Below are positions 35,434 to 47,067 of a stretch of 64,000 bases of DNA, in pieces. The stretch lies in contig CM062804.1 in the NCBI GenBank assembly GCA_031772625.1, positions 1,019,130,514 to 1,019,194,513 on the forward strand. Reading direction: 5' to 3'. The DNA comes from Pinus tabuliformis (Eukaryota > Streptophyta > Pinopsida > Pinales > Pinaceae). Within the stretch, counting starts at the first letter, position 1; each line of letters begins with the position of its first letter. The translations under genes were made by a program, and so were the position numbers. Under the pieces are notes generated by a model. It had not been told where the DNA came from. It searched no databases and saw nothing but the letters and a program-made list of their open reading frames with translations.

Positions 35434-37836
35434 TTCGGGAGGACATGACTTAAATCCAGGGGGCATGCACCCTGGTCTGTTTCGGTAGGAAAACCTTGGG
35501 TATAGGGTAGGTTTCCTCGGAGGATATATGACTAGTCTGACACACCCGTCCGTTTAGGAAAATGGGATTAGACTGGAATAAGGTTCCCTCGTCAAAGTTA
35601 TGTGAGTGGAGGCGACCACGCCACTCACCTTTTTCTATTTCGGTAGACATCGCCAAGGAAGCATTTTGTCTGCAACACAGACGAAAAGCTTTCATATGGT
35701 AACCTGGAAACTCTATTTTGCTATACCTGGGGGCATGCAAACCTTTTTGCATGCAAGCAAAGAGCGACCATTTATTTTCTTAGTTTGTATTTTCTCAACC
35801 CTTTAAACTCATAGGATTGGTCGTTCCTAGCTTTCATAATGAAAGGATCAGGAGCAAAGTTTCGAATGGTGCAAACTCCTTAAAAATTGAACCTATCGAT
35901 GAGACATCCTTATTGTACGACTGGAACGAGAAATTTTCATGCGAAGTTCAAGCTCATTAAAAATTAAACCTTAGCAATGAGCAAACGTTCCCCAGAGTTT
36001 AAGCTCATTAAAAAATGAACCAATTTCCGGTAAATAACCATTGTGAATGCATTATCATCAGCTTTTGAGCCCTGGTCATGTTCTTACCATCACCTCCACT
36101 CTGTTTTAGCCGATCATTCACCTCCATTTGATTGTTTACCCCTTTTGAGGAACAGCTGCGAAGAGTGATCCTATTAGCCATCCTTGTGACACTGCCGTGA
36201 TTGGAAAATTCCAAACCTTACCTAGAATCAGCTGCTACCTGAAATTATCACTCGTTCCTCAAAAAACGAGTCTCCTTTAAGCTCTTTTCATCTGACTCGT
36301 AAAATATGAAAATATTGCCGAGCAATTGGCCTCTCCAGCTCGTTAAAGCTACCGGAAGTGTTATCCCTCCTCTAGATTTTAATCTTTTTGGACCTGAGGG
36401 ATTATTACACAAAAAGATCAAGCGCTTGTTTTTTTCGGCTCGTTAAAATTACCGAAAATTCATCCCTTTCGTATTATTTTATACTTTTTCGGACTTAAGG
36501 GATTATATGATGAAAAAGGATTATTGGAGTTTCCTTTACGTCCCTTCAAACTCTCTAAAATTGAAAAGGACCAAGTTATCTTTGTCGTTAAACTCGTTAA
36601 AACTGAATAGCGACAAACTTGTCCATACAGACAAGAACGAGTTTCACTGTCGCTAGGCTTGTTAAAACATAGCGATGAGTTTGCCTGAAGGGCGAATTAT
36701 AGAGAAAGCATATGTTATCCTCCTCAAGCTTGAAAAAAATAAAGAGGTACTGGTCAGCAATGACTGGGAAAAAATTGGGGAGAAAACTTGAAGAAACTTT
36801 ATTGGTAGCAAGTCGCTCTTGAACATGACACTTTCACTCCCCATTCGAGTCGGGTTGGGTTGTTCCGTTCACTGGTCATATTACCATTGGTCCATCACAC
36901 CATCAATATTTGGGGTTAATGCTGCCAATCCATGTCAGTGTCGCTGGTAGGTTCAAGAGAAGTCACTCAGAGAATCCACCTGTGTCTCATCCGCTGCAAT
37001 ACATTCACGCTCCATTCTTTCATGACCGCCACCCTGAAACCTGTATCGTCAGATCATTTTCACCTCCAAAAATAATTTACTCCATTCTGTGTCGTAGATG
37101 TGGGATTCATTAAGGCCTTGCTACGACGGGTCACTTCTTGTTGACATCAGTTCATTATCTGAGAAGTCGACTTAGGAACAACCCTTTCAGTACTTTGAAG
37201 CTTGAATGCCTCAATGGCAAGTTTCTCACTTCCGGCGACAGGTTTACATCAATGGCCTTCGACTAAAAGATTTTGCATGGTGTTCGACACTAAGTCCTTT
37301 TTCACACCATGCGAATTGTACTGTAGTACCTTGAGGGTCATCATCATTATTGGTGATTCCTCTCGCGCTTGTTAACAGTGTACATCATTGGCTGGTAATC
37401 AAGCGATGTCTTTCCATGTTCGATTCCAGAACATCTTTCACATGGATCGACTTGTACTCCAAGTGAAGATTGGACAAGTTTGAAGACCCCGGATCTAGTT
37501 TCATCCATCCGGGTTGCGATATGTTTAGAAAAATAAAGACATCAAATGTACATTGTTGCTGCACAAATGATCATCCGAATCAAAGGATGATGACTCTATC
37601 AGAATCATCAGTCTCCCACACAGACGATTGTCTGTCTTATGTACATGAAAATGAATTTATAAAGCTGAGCATGGGAATTCCTGCCTCAGCTAGATCATGA
37701 AAAATATTATGAAGATAATGTATTGTATTGTATCTTATTACAGGTTTCCTTCCAGCTCGAAAAAACTTCGGATCCTCATGATAAAGCATTTCACCCGACA
37801 TCAAAAAATTAACGACCTCATGCTTTAGGGGGCAAC
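35434..37836 (+). repeat. Element H 3' interior with CTCRTTAAAA repeats, no RT
   Basis: No RT, RNase H or integrase motif is seen in any frame. Between 35870 and 36740 a motif close to AGCTCRTTAAAAATNNAA recurs at about 35873, 35949, 36001, 36338, 36438, 36549, 36594, 36655 and 36727, with weaker copies at 36293 and 37755 and upstream at 33669, 33711 and 33758. Short segments between copies share phrases such as agcgac and atgag. The tract gctttagggggcaac (37822-37836) is the polypurine tract. Confidence 0.6.
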
Positions 37837-38871
37837 TGTTATAGAAATTTTTGGGCACTGCAACCCCGATCATAAATGTCCATAAACCAAGGGATCCTGA
37901 GTCCCTAAAAGTGTTGTTCCATACCCTAAAAGAACAAGGTCAGCTGATTACATCATCTCCCAGAAGTTCTCCACAGGAAATTGCTCAGAACTGGTCAAAA
38001 CTGGACCATACAGGTTGCTTAGTGCTAAGGGTGTGATGCATCCCACCTGCCCAGTGTAAAGGGTGCGATGCATACTGAAAAGCCCTTTTTTAGGGTGCAA
38101 TGGGCGAGAGTGGACAAATGGCAGAGACAGTTTGCGAGGTGGATGATCATAGAATCTTCCAGAAACTTATCCTATGACACTTGTCTCTCTGAATTCGCCC
38201 AGGGATCAGTAAGAGATCATCAATCTCCAAGTGGAATCAAGAACTATCAGAGAGAGGACACTAATCAAAATCCCAAAAGCTGACTCACCCCCCTGCAATC
38301 ATCTATATATGGATCCCTCATCCCAAAGATCTAGAGGCTGGAATTTTGTATCTTGTAAGGAAGTGTTGTTGGTTTCTTGGTGGAACATCATAGTTTTGGG
38401 TGATCTAAGCTTTTCATGAGGTGAAAGAAGGGCTTTCATGCTGGAGGATGATGCTGGGTCAGAACAATTGGTTGTAATCCTCTTTTCTATTCTTGATATT
38501 AATAAAGCTATTCCAGTTTTCCTCCACATTCTTGTATGTTTGATGATATATGCATTTGTGTGGTCAATATATATCTGGTCCTATATTGTTTATGAATGTA
38601 GATCTCTGTTCTTCGATAGTATTATGCTGCTTTGATTCCACAGGTGCTCTTTGAAGCTAGGTAGATGAAGGAGAAGCGGTAAGGATCTGTCAGAAGGGAG
38701 AGGAACCGAGCAAGGAACCAAGTGCAAGAATGAGGTTGGTTTCCTTCATTCCACTCTTATCTACTTCTCATAAAGGAAAACAAAAGTAGTTTTAATTTTT
38801 TTGTTTCTAAGATAGCTACCAGTCTTAGTGGGACTAGCAGCTCCGAGTGGACACTAGATTTCCCGATAACA
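37837..38871 (+). repeat. Element H 3' LTR
   Basis: Starts TGTTATAGAAAT and ends CCCGATAACA, followed by the CCCCT duplication. It has one 32-bp step (38060, 38092) where the 5' LTR has two, and carries a small insertion near 37981. Confidence 0.94.
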
Positions 38872-39859
38872 CCCCTGAAAGCTCTCTCCTGCTCGAACTT
38901 CACATCCCGCCTGACAACCACTTTCCTCTTTGTAGGAATATAAATCTGATAAGCTTTCGAGGTCTTGCTATAACCCACAAAGATTCCCTTGTTTATAATG
39001 GGCTCTAACTTAGTCTAGTTCTCCTTGGGAACATAGGAATATGTAAGGGATCCAAAGATATGGAAGTGCTCAACACCAATATTCTTCCAAGAAAAAGCCT
39101 CCTCCGGAGTCACATTCCCCAAGGCATGATGTGGACTCCTGTTCTACAAGTACATAACAGTGTTGCAGGCCTCTACCCACAAAAATAAAGGTAACCCTTG
39201 ATCATGAACCATGGCTTTGACAACCCCTACAATGGATTTGTTCTTCCTCTCCACAACCCTATTCTGCTGGGGGTTTTAAGGAACTGTGAACTCCCTCCTA
39301 ATGCCTACCTCAACACAAAAATCAACAAACACACCAAGGGTATACTCCCCTCCATTGTCTGACTTGAGGACCTTGATCTTCCTACCTGTCTGGGTCTCCA
39401 CAAGAGCTTTGAACTCTTGAAACTGCTTGAAGACCTCACTCTTGGTCTTCAAGAAATAAATCCAGGTCTTCCTGGAGTGGTCATCAATGAATAAAACATA
39501 GTACTCATAGCCACTCAAGGATACATGAGACATTCGACCACTCACATCGGTATGAATCAAGTCAAGGATCCCGATCACTCTGTTGTCACTGCTAGGAAAA
39601 GGGGATCTGGCAAAATTCTGCATAGCACATCCTCTGCATACATCAAGGTGATTAGAACTGAAATTTGGCACACCAATGGTTATCTGCAACAATGTACTCA
39701 AGGCCCCATGATACATGTGCCCCATCCTGTGGTGCCAAATCTCACACAACTCTGAAATACTAGATCTGTTGTCGGTCCTGTCTCGTATGCTGCTACTCAA
39801 TGCCATCAAGGGATGGACTGGGAACTTGTAGACCTTGGCATGGCACACACCAATCACTC
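38872..39859 (-). pseudogene. Element G integrase (copia)
   Basis: The main frame 39276-39857 (193 codons) has the GAG-pre-integrase zinc part (IWHHRMGHMYHGALSTLL, then DVCRGCAMQNFARSPF). The catalytic core has HTDVSGRMSH with the first Asp, YYVLFIDDHSRKTWIYFLKT, and SDNGGEYT with the second Asp. A stop at 39276 interrupts it just before NPQQNRVVERKNK, which holds the catalytic Glu. The C-terminal part continues to 38757 in the same style (VFVGYSKTS-like block, RRDVKFEQERAF) and is cut by element H at 38871. The enzyme would insert cDNA into the nuclear genome. Confidence 0.9.
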
Positions 39860-40175
39860 TAGATAAAGAAATTGGATTTCCCCTAAGCTATATAAGCACC
39901 TACCCTCTGGTGAACAACACATCATACCCTATGTCCTCAAGTGCTGAGACAGATATCAAGTTCTTCTTCATAAAATATTTGACACTTTCAAGGGAGGTTT
40001 GGGTCCCCTATCAAATGTCATTGTCCCCACACCAACTGTTCTAACAATGTTGTCATCACCAAGCACTACCTTCATATCAGTATCACCCTCTGAAAGCTCT
40101 GAGAAGTACTCTTTGACTCCTGTCATGTGGCGGGAAGCACCACTGTCAACATACCAAATGCTTGAAGATGCTCTG
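39860..40175 (-). pseudogene. Element G protease, cut by element I
   Basis: On the minus strand from 40175 down the text reads ASSSIWYVDSGASRHMTG, with the D-S-G-A-S catalytic triad near 40145-40130, then KEYFSELSEGDTDMKVVLGD and a segment leading to the integrase linker (KNLISVSALEDIGYD). This is a standard copia protease start. The chromovirus I inserted at 40175/56634, just before WYVDSGAS, so the upstream gag lies 16 kb away. Confidence 0.85.
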
Positions 40176-40611
40176 TGTTATGCTCTTGACCTGCGAGAAG
40201 ATGCCAGAATACCAAATATGCGAAGAAATACCCCCCAGAACACAAAACAAATGAGAAATAATAGCATGTATTTTATTATTCTGAAAGGAAAGCAATGTTC
40301 ACTTACCTCTTTGAGGGGGCAACCTCCAATAGAGTAGGGCTCAATTACAAAATAAGACATGATGCTCCTCAATGGCGAGTCTCTATCCCTTATATATGAT
40401 TCATACATGAAATACCATGGGTCAGTACCATGGTTCTTATTAATACCATCTATCTAATACTATGGCCCATTTGCAACTAACTGTGGTCCCTTCTTTAAAT
40501 GCGGGTCAACCACTTACAATTATTAATATGGGTTTTATTGACTCTTTAACTAACTATAACTATGACTCGACCCTATTACATAAATAAGGGGGTTAGGGTT
40601 GGACCCTAACA
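40176..40611 (-). repeat. Element I 3' LTR
   Basis: On the plus strand it starts TGTTATGCTC and ends GGACCCTAACA. Many differences from the other LTR are C/T or G/A, as expected from decay of methylated cytosines. Confidence 0.96.
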
Positions 40612-40624
40612 TGCCCTCCCCCAT
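40612..40624 (-). other. Element I polypurine tract
   Basis: The minus strand reads ATGGGGGAGGGCA directly before the 3' LTR. Confidence 0.8.
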
Positions 40625-40629
40625 AAAAA

Positions 40630-40913
40630 AAACCTTGACCTCAAGGCTGAAGCTGTGGAAATTGCTGAAGAATAGTGGCTGTTTCCCAAGTCGCATCTTC
40701 TGGAGAGGTGTCTTTCTACTTGACGAGGACTTCCTTGATCATGCGGTCGGGAAGATGTTGTTCTCGTGTGTTAAGAACCTGTTCAAGTTGGATCCAAATT
40801 GAACCTTCTTCATTCAATTCCGGTAGATTGGCATGAATTCTACAATTGTTCCCTACCACTTGCTTGAGGCATGAGACATGGAAGACAGGATGGATTTTTG
40901 CAGTGGGTGGCAA
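40630..40913 (-). pseudogene. Element I chromodomain and integrase tail
   Basis: The frame 40716-40913 begins PPTAKIHPVFHVSCLKQVVG, the conserved end of gypsy integrase, and leads into EQVLNTREQHLPDRMIKEVL. A stop replaces a Trp codon, after which KDTSPEDATWE appears near 40690-40660. The V-L-V-K-W-K...P-E-D-A-T-W-E pattern is the plant chromovirus chromodomain, which steers integration to particular chromatin. This domain is the basis for the chromovirus call. Confidence 0.85.
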
Positions 40914-41990
40914 GGCTAGCTTGTAGGCTACTTCTCTGATGTGCTAAAGTATTTGATACGGTCTGTAGAATTTTCGAGATAATTTCTGACAACCCTTGTC
41001 TTTGAGTGATGTTTTCTTATATGCTTGTAGCCTCAAGAATACCTGATCCCCTTCTTGAAATTTGTGCTTTGAATGATGTTGGTTTGCCTGTTTCTTCATG
41101 CGATTTTGAGCTTGATGGAGATTATCTTTGAGGTGGGCAAGCATGGTTACATGGTTTTGTAGGAGTTGATCCACTACTTGTACCTTAGAGCATCCCAGGA
41201 TATAAGAAGTAGGTGAAGGGGGTGAGTTGACCATAAACTGCTTCATATGGAATCATATTGGTGGCAGCATGATAGTTAGTATTATACCACCATTCGGCTA
41301 GAGGTAACCACTGTACCCATAGATGTTTCTTTTCTGAAGTGAAACACCTGAGGTAGGTCTTTAGACATTTGTTGACTGATTAAGTTTGACCATCAGTTTG
41401 GGGATGATAGGAAGTACTAAGTTGGAGTTGGGTACCTTCTAGCTTGAAGAGTTCCTGCCAAAAGTTACTGGTGAAGATCGGGTCATGATCAGACACAATG
41501 GAAGTGGGCATGCCATCTAATTTGAAGATCTCGTCCATGAAAGATTGAGCCACCAAAGTGGGTGTAGAAGGGTGGGGTAGGGCGCAAAAATGAGCATAAT
41601 TAGAAAGTTTGTCCTGAACCACCATGATGATTGACTTGTTGCCTAACTTTGAAAGACAAGTAATGAAATCCATAGTAACATCTGTCCAAATTGAGGCAGG
41701 GATGGTCAATGGTTGTAAAGTTCCTAGGGATTTGATTGTTTCTCCTTTGTGGCGCTAACACACATCACATTCAACTACAAAAGCAAGAATGTACTTTTTC
41801 ATGCCTATCCAAAAGAATGAACGTCGAGTGCGAGCATAAGTCTTCTGAAAGCATGAATGACATGCAGTGGGAGATGAGTGCAACTCTGCCAAAATGTGAC
41901 TTTTGAGGGTGGATGTTGGTGATATCATTGCTTTGTCCTTGTAGTGGAGAATCTCATCCTTCCAAGATTAGCTTGTTGTGTAATTTGGAT
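40914..41990 (-). pseudogene. Element I integrase (gypsy)
   Basis: From 41960 down on the minus strand are the zinc-binding part (HILAELHSSPTACH, then CDVC near 41770), the core WTDVTMDFITCL with the first Asp in frame 41380-41709, IVSDHDPIFTSNFWQELF with the second Asp, and HPQTDGQT followed by a stop close to the catalytic Glu region. The frame 40944-41246 supplies the C-terminal part (HVTMLAHLKDNLHQAQNRMK, FQEGDQVFLRLQAYKKTSL). The order and motifs are those of Ty3/gypsy integrase. There are at least three stops. It is the only integrase copy in the element. Confidence 0.9.
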
Positions 41991-42059
41991 TCGCTTGTAA
42001 TTTATTAATGATTTGGAGAGTGAAGGATGTGAAAACCATTCCTTGCAAGCCTCTTAAAT

Positions 42060-42677
42060 CCACTCTGGAATGGGAAGAGAGATTTCTAGCAGGGTGCTTT
42101 CCTCCTCAAATTGGCGTGATAAAGCATCCGCTATGACATTTTTGTGCCCTTTCTTGTAAATTATCTCATAATCGTATCCCAACATTTTGGCTAGCCATTT
42201 TTTTGTTGTGCCAAGGATAGGCGTTGCTCCAAAAAATATTTAAGGCTTTGATGGTCTATGCAGATTTGAAAATGTCGCCCCAATAAGTATGGTCGCTAGG
42301 TATCTACTACATGTAAGATGGCCATCATCTCCTTCTCATAGGTAGATTGTCCCAAATTTGTCTCACTTAGTTTTTGGCTAGTGAAGGCGAAGGGTCGACC
42401 TTCCTGCATTAAGACAACCCCAATACCCATACTTGAAGCGTCACATTCTCACAAAATATTTGGTGAAGTTGGGTAGTGCCAATACGGGAGTGGAACACAT
42501 GGCTTGTTTGAGAGCTATAAATGCCTGTTGTGCTTCATCATTCCAGAGGAATGAATTTTTATTGAGAAGGTGAGTGAGGGGTCTAGCAATGTGACCATAA
42601 TTGTGGAAAAAATTGTGATAGTATCGGTGAGACCCAAAAATCATCTCAAACTCTTCAAGGTCTTTGGTTGGGGTCAA
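42060..42677 (-). pseudogene. Element I RNase H
   Basis: The frame 42441-42677 covers the RT-RNase H connection (GSHRYYHNFFHNYGHIARPL, FLWNDEAQQAFIALKQAM, PVLALPNFTKYF). RNase H text then continues with stops to KMLGYDYEIIYKKGHKNVIA and DALSRQF near 42170-42110, the usual end of the domain. Degenerate. Single copy in element I. Confidence 0.8.
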
Positions 42678-43300
42678 TCCTACATTGGCTGGATCTTTTT
42701 GGGATCCACCCTGACACCTTCATGCCTCACAATGTGGCCCAAATACTCAACTTCTTTCATGCCAAAAGAGCACTTGGACAATTTGACAAGTAATTTATGC
42801 TTCTCGAGCAGTTTCAAGAGCAGGTCTACATGCTGAAGATGTTTTTCGCAGGTGACGTTGTAGATGAGGATGTCATCAAAGAAAACAAGGACAAATTTTA
42901 TGAGATATGGTTTGAGCAGGTGATTCATGAGGCTCTGAAAAGTGGATGGGGCATTACTGAGACCAAATGGCATAACCAGGAATTAATAATGGCCTTCATG
43001 AGTTCGGAAAGCAGTCTTTGGAATGTCTACTTATTTCATGTGAATTTGGTGATAGCCTGAGCGAAGGTCTAGCTTAATAAAGAATTAAGCCCCATTTAGT
43101 TCATCTAGCAAATCATCAACAACCAGGATGGGAAATTTATCTTCGACTGTCAGCTTTTTGAGGGCCCTGAAGTCTAGACACATACAACATTCCCCGTCTT
43201 TCTTGAGCAGCATGACCATAGGCGATGAATAAGGACTAATGCTAGGACGAATGGCACTGGCTTCCAGGAGTTCCTTGATGATTTTTTCAATTTCATTCTT
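42640..43300 (-). pseudogene. Element I reverse transcriptase
   Basis: Blocks in order on the minus strand are SPYSSPMVMLLKKDGECCMC, LDFRALKKLTVEDKFPILVV, DDLLDELNGA then a stop, [33 protein letters not shown] and [11 protein letters not shown]. The catalytic pair D-D (F-F-D-D, variant of Y-x-D-D) is at about 42869-42880. The tail is [20 protein letters not shown]. This is gypsy RT. The segment corresponding to the array unit ends just after KKDGEW/KKDGEC at about 43189, so U1-U6 stop here while this copy continues. Confidence 0.9.
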
Positions 43301-45124
43301 TTGGGCGAAAGGGTATCTATATGGGGGCACATTTGGTGGTTGTGCCCCTAGGACCAAATTAATGCTATGATCATGTTCCCCTCTCGAGGGTGGAAGCTCA
43401 TGAGGTTTGTCAAAGACCTGCAGATGGTTGTTTAAGACCTGTTGCATCTCAAGATGAATATGGAGAGAAGTGGGCTCGAAGGCCTGGATGGCATTAAATT
43501 GGCCGATAACTCCATGGTGGCCCTTTTTTAACAAATTTTCCATCCAATGCGAGCTAACGATAGAAGGAGCACCCTCCTGGAGTCCTCGGAGGGTATGCCT
43601 GTGGTCATTCTGCTTAAAGAAAATGTATAACTGCTGGAAATCCATTGTGGTTGGGCTGAGTGTGTGGAACCATTCAACATCGAAGACAATGTCACACCCA
43701 CCCATGTTGATGGAAAACATGTGGGTCTTTAGGTGGTAATCTCCCATCTGAAGTTTGACATTTTCACAGCGGCCGTCACATTTCATTGTCCCCCCATCAG
43801 CAATCTGGACCTAGAAATTAGAGATTACTCTAAAAAAACAATGCACTGCTTCTGCGACTCTTTGATGGATAAAGTTATGTGTGCTACCACTATCAATCAA
43901 GACTACTATAGGGCGATGCTTAATAAAACCTCTGATTTTGAGAGTTAGGGGAGAAGAAATGCTTGCCAAGGCATGGAGCGAGATAACTGGTTCTTCTAGT
44001 GTAGCTGGGAGCTCATTGTCCTACTGGTTGTCCTCATCTTCCTCCTCTGGTCCCTCAAAGGGTGGGGCTTTCTCAGATGAACTGTGATTAGTAGCATCAA
44101 TTTAAAAGAATTTGGGTTCCTTGCATTTACGACCCTGGGAGTATTTGTCATCACAGTAGTAACACAATCCTTGTTTTCTTTTTTCTGCCATTTCTACTGG
44201 TGACACCTTTTGAACCTTAAGTGTTTGGGTAGTGCTTGGGTAGTGCTTGGAGCCTGGGTGGAGCATCCCTTGGCTATGAAATTTGGACGAGGCGCCTAGG
44301 CCGCTAAAGCGCATTCCACTTCACGAGCTATCGTGCAAGCTGCCATCCATGTGGTTGGGTGGTGCATCCGGACGTGGGATTGTATGGCATCTTTGAGACC
44401 ACTGATAAAACATTCCAAGTAGAATTCATATGCCAAACCTCTTGTGTGGAAGGCTAATGCTTCAAAGGCTGTAATATATCTTGTATTGTGCCTATTTGTC
44501 TGAGATTAGTAAGATGGCCCAAAAAATTAGATTCATGTTCAAATTGGTCACAAAGGGCTTTTGAGAACATCCGCCAAGTAATTGGCCTTGCATAGCATTT
44601 TTTATGCCATTGCCACCATTGCCATCTTTCTTGGTCCAAGTAAAGGCTTCCCACACTTAGCTTAGTCTCATCATCTCTGATGTGATTCAACATGAAATAT
44701 TGGTCCATTTGTGATAGCCATATGGTGGGATGAGAGCCATCAAATTTGTACATGTCCTGCTTGGGTGGTCGAGGGTGGGAATGTTGGTGGTTTCCCTCAA
44801 AGTAAAGAGAATGGATAGATTCACTCTCATGGTCTTCATTAAAAACATATGCCTCTAATTGTAACACCAAATTTCCCTTCGTGACGGTGTCTGTTAATGT
44901 CTGGATCTGCTTCATTAACTCCTCCAACCTTTTCTCAAGGGTGTCCATCTTTTCATTAGCCATAGCTTGAGCTCTGGTTTCTACCATGCACAGATCCGGT
45001 TCACTTGTCGTCACTGTGAAAAAATTTGGGACCACTCGAAAATTTGAAGTTGATAAGTGAATGGTACCACATTGCTCAGCCCGTCGTCCTGATTCTTATG
45101 GGCTAAGTCTCCTATAAGCGTCCC
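43189..45124 (-). pseudogene. Unit U7: gag-protease of the complete element I copy
   Basis: Gag: the frame 44454-45035 holds a plausible start at 44987 (MVETRAQAMANEKMDTLEKR), a coiled-coil-like helix, KFDGSHPTIWLSQMDQYFML and QERWQWWQWHKKCY, typical chromovirus gag. The zinc knuckle near 44170-44130 is CYYCDDKYSQGRKC, where Arg replaces the His. Protease: IDSGSTHNFIHQ (near 43900-43850) keeps D-S-G, and the frame 43085-43786 carries MGDYHLKTHMF, GGCDIVF and the linker to RT. This unit alone runs on into pol. At least four breaks. Confidence 0.88.
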
Positions 45125-47067
45125 GGGAGGGACTACATATGCCATTCCCCATCTTTCTTGAGCACCATGACCACAGGCGAGAATAAAGAATAATGCTAGG
45201 ACAAATGACACCGGCTTCTAGGAGTTCCTTGATGATTTTTTCAAATTCATTCTTTTCGGTGAAAGGGTATCTATATGGGCGCACATTTGGTGGTTGTGCT
45301 CCTAGGACCAAAGTAATGCTATGATCATGTTCCCCTCTCGAGGGTGAAATATCATGATGTTTGTCAAAGACCTGTAGATGGTTGTTTAAGACCTTTTGCA
45401 TCTCAGGATTAACATGGAGAGAAGTGGGCTTGAAGGCCTGGATGGCATTAAATTGGATGATAACTCCATGGTGGCCCTTTTTAAACAAATTTTCCATCTG
45501 ATGCGAGCTGATGATAGAAGGATCACCTGCCTGGAGTCCTCGGAGGGTATGCGTGTGGTCATTTTGCTTAAAGCTCATAAATAATTCCTGGAAATCCATT
45601 GTGATTGGGCTGAGTGTGCAGAGCCATTCAGCACCCAAGACAATGTCACACCCACCCACGTTGATGGCAAAAATGTGGGTCTTTAGGTGGTAATCTCCCA
45701 TCTGAAGTTTGACATTTTAACAGCGGCCGTCACATTTCATTGTCCCCCCATCAACAATCTGGACCTGGAAATTAGAGACTACTCTAACAAAATAATGCAC
45801 TACTTCTTCGACTCCTTGATGGATAAAGTTATGCGTGCTGCCATTATCAATCAAGACTAATGCAGGGTGATGTTTAATAAAACCTCTGATTTTGAGAGTT
45901 TTGGGAGAATAAGTGCCTGCTAAGGCATGGAGAGAGATAACAGGTTGTTCTAGTGTAGCTGGGATCTCATTGTCCTATTGGTTGTCCTCATCTTCCTCCT
46001 CTGGTCCCTCAAAGGGTGGGACTTCCTCAGATGAACTGTGATCGGCAAAATCAATTTGAAAGAATTTGGGTTCATTGCATTTATTCCCAGGGAGTATTTG
46101 TCATCACAGTAGTAACAAAATCCTTGCTTTCTTCTTTACACCATTTTTGTTGGTGACACCTTTTGAACCTTAAGTGTTTGGGTAGTGCTCGGAGCCTAGG
46201 TGGGGCGTCCCTTGGCTGTGAAATTTGGACGAGGCGACTGGGCTGCTAAAGCGTGTTCCACTTCACGAGTTATCGTGCAAGGTGCCAACCATGTGTCTGG
46301 GTGGTCCATTAGGATGTGGGCTTGTATGGCATATTTGAGACCACTAATAAAACATTACAAGTAGAATTCATCTACCAGACCTCCTATGCGGAAGGCTAAT
46401 GCTTCAAAGGCTGTAGTATAGTCTTGTATTGTGCCTGTCTGTCTAAGCTTAGTAAGATGACCTAAAAAATTAGATTCATTTTCAAAGCAGTCACAAAGGG
46501 CTTTTGGGAACATCCACCAAGTAATTGGCCTTGCATATCATTTTTCATGCCACTGCCACCATTTCCATCTTTCTTGGTCCAAGTAAAGGCTTCCCACACT
46601 TAGCTTAGTCTCATCATCTCTGATGTGATTCAACGTGAAATATTGGTCCATTTGTGATAGCCATATGGCTTGATGAAAGCCATCAAATTTGTACATGTCC
46701 ATCTTGGGTGGTCAAGGGTGGGAATTTTGGTGGTTTCCCTGGAAGTGAAGAGAATGACTAGATTCTCCCTCATGGTCTTTATTAAAAACATATGCATATG
46801 ATTGTAACACTGACTTTTCCTTCATGACGGTGTCAGTTAATGTCTGGATCTACTTTGTTAACTCCTCCAACTTTTTTTCAAGGGTGTCCATATTTTCATT
46901 GGCCATAGCTTGAGCTTTGGTTTCTACAATGCACAGATCCAATTCACTTGCTGTCACTGTGAAAAAATTTGGGACCACCTGAAAATTTGAAGTTGACAAG
47001 TGAATGGTACCACCTTGCTCAGCCCGTTGTCCTGATTCTTATGGGCTAAGTCTCCTATAAGCGTCGC
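45125..47067 (-). repeat. Array unit U6 (1,943 bp): gag-protease-RT start
   Basis: Same order as U7 but ending at the shared junction after the RT start. The best frame is 45096-45701 (201 codons): protease C-terminal part, linker to RT and 27 bp of the neighbouring leader. Gag (46930-46050) has several stops. The zinc knuckle near 46110-46075 is broken by a one-base shift after CYYCDDKYS. The protease motif is D-N-G in place of D-S-G. The junction with U7's leader is at about 45125. Confidence 0.9.

Larger units (their letters stand above)
31058..38871 (+). mobile_element. Element H: gypsy-type element with gag and protease only
   Basis: LTRs 31058-32114 and 37837-38871, a primer site after the left LTR and an exact 5-bp duplication CCCCT (31053-31057, 38872-38876) define it. 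The 5.7-kb interior encodes two zinc knuckles and a retropepsin but shows no RT, RNase H or integrase. It must have used enzymes from a relative. LTRs agree at about 97% in the part compared, so it is younger than its host G. It may be a non-autonomous member of a Tat/Ogre-like lineage (inferred from protease and primer site). Confidence 0.93.
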
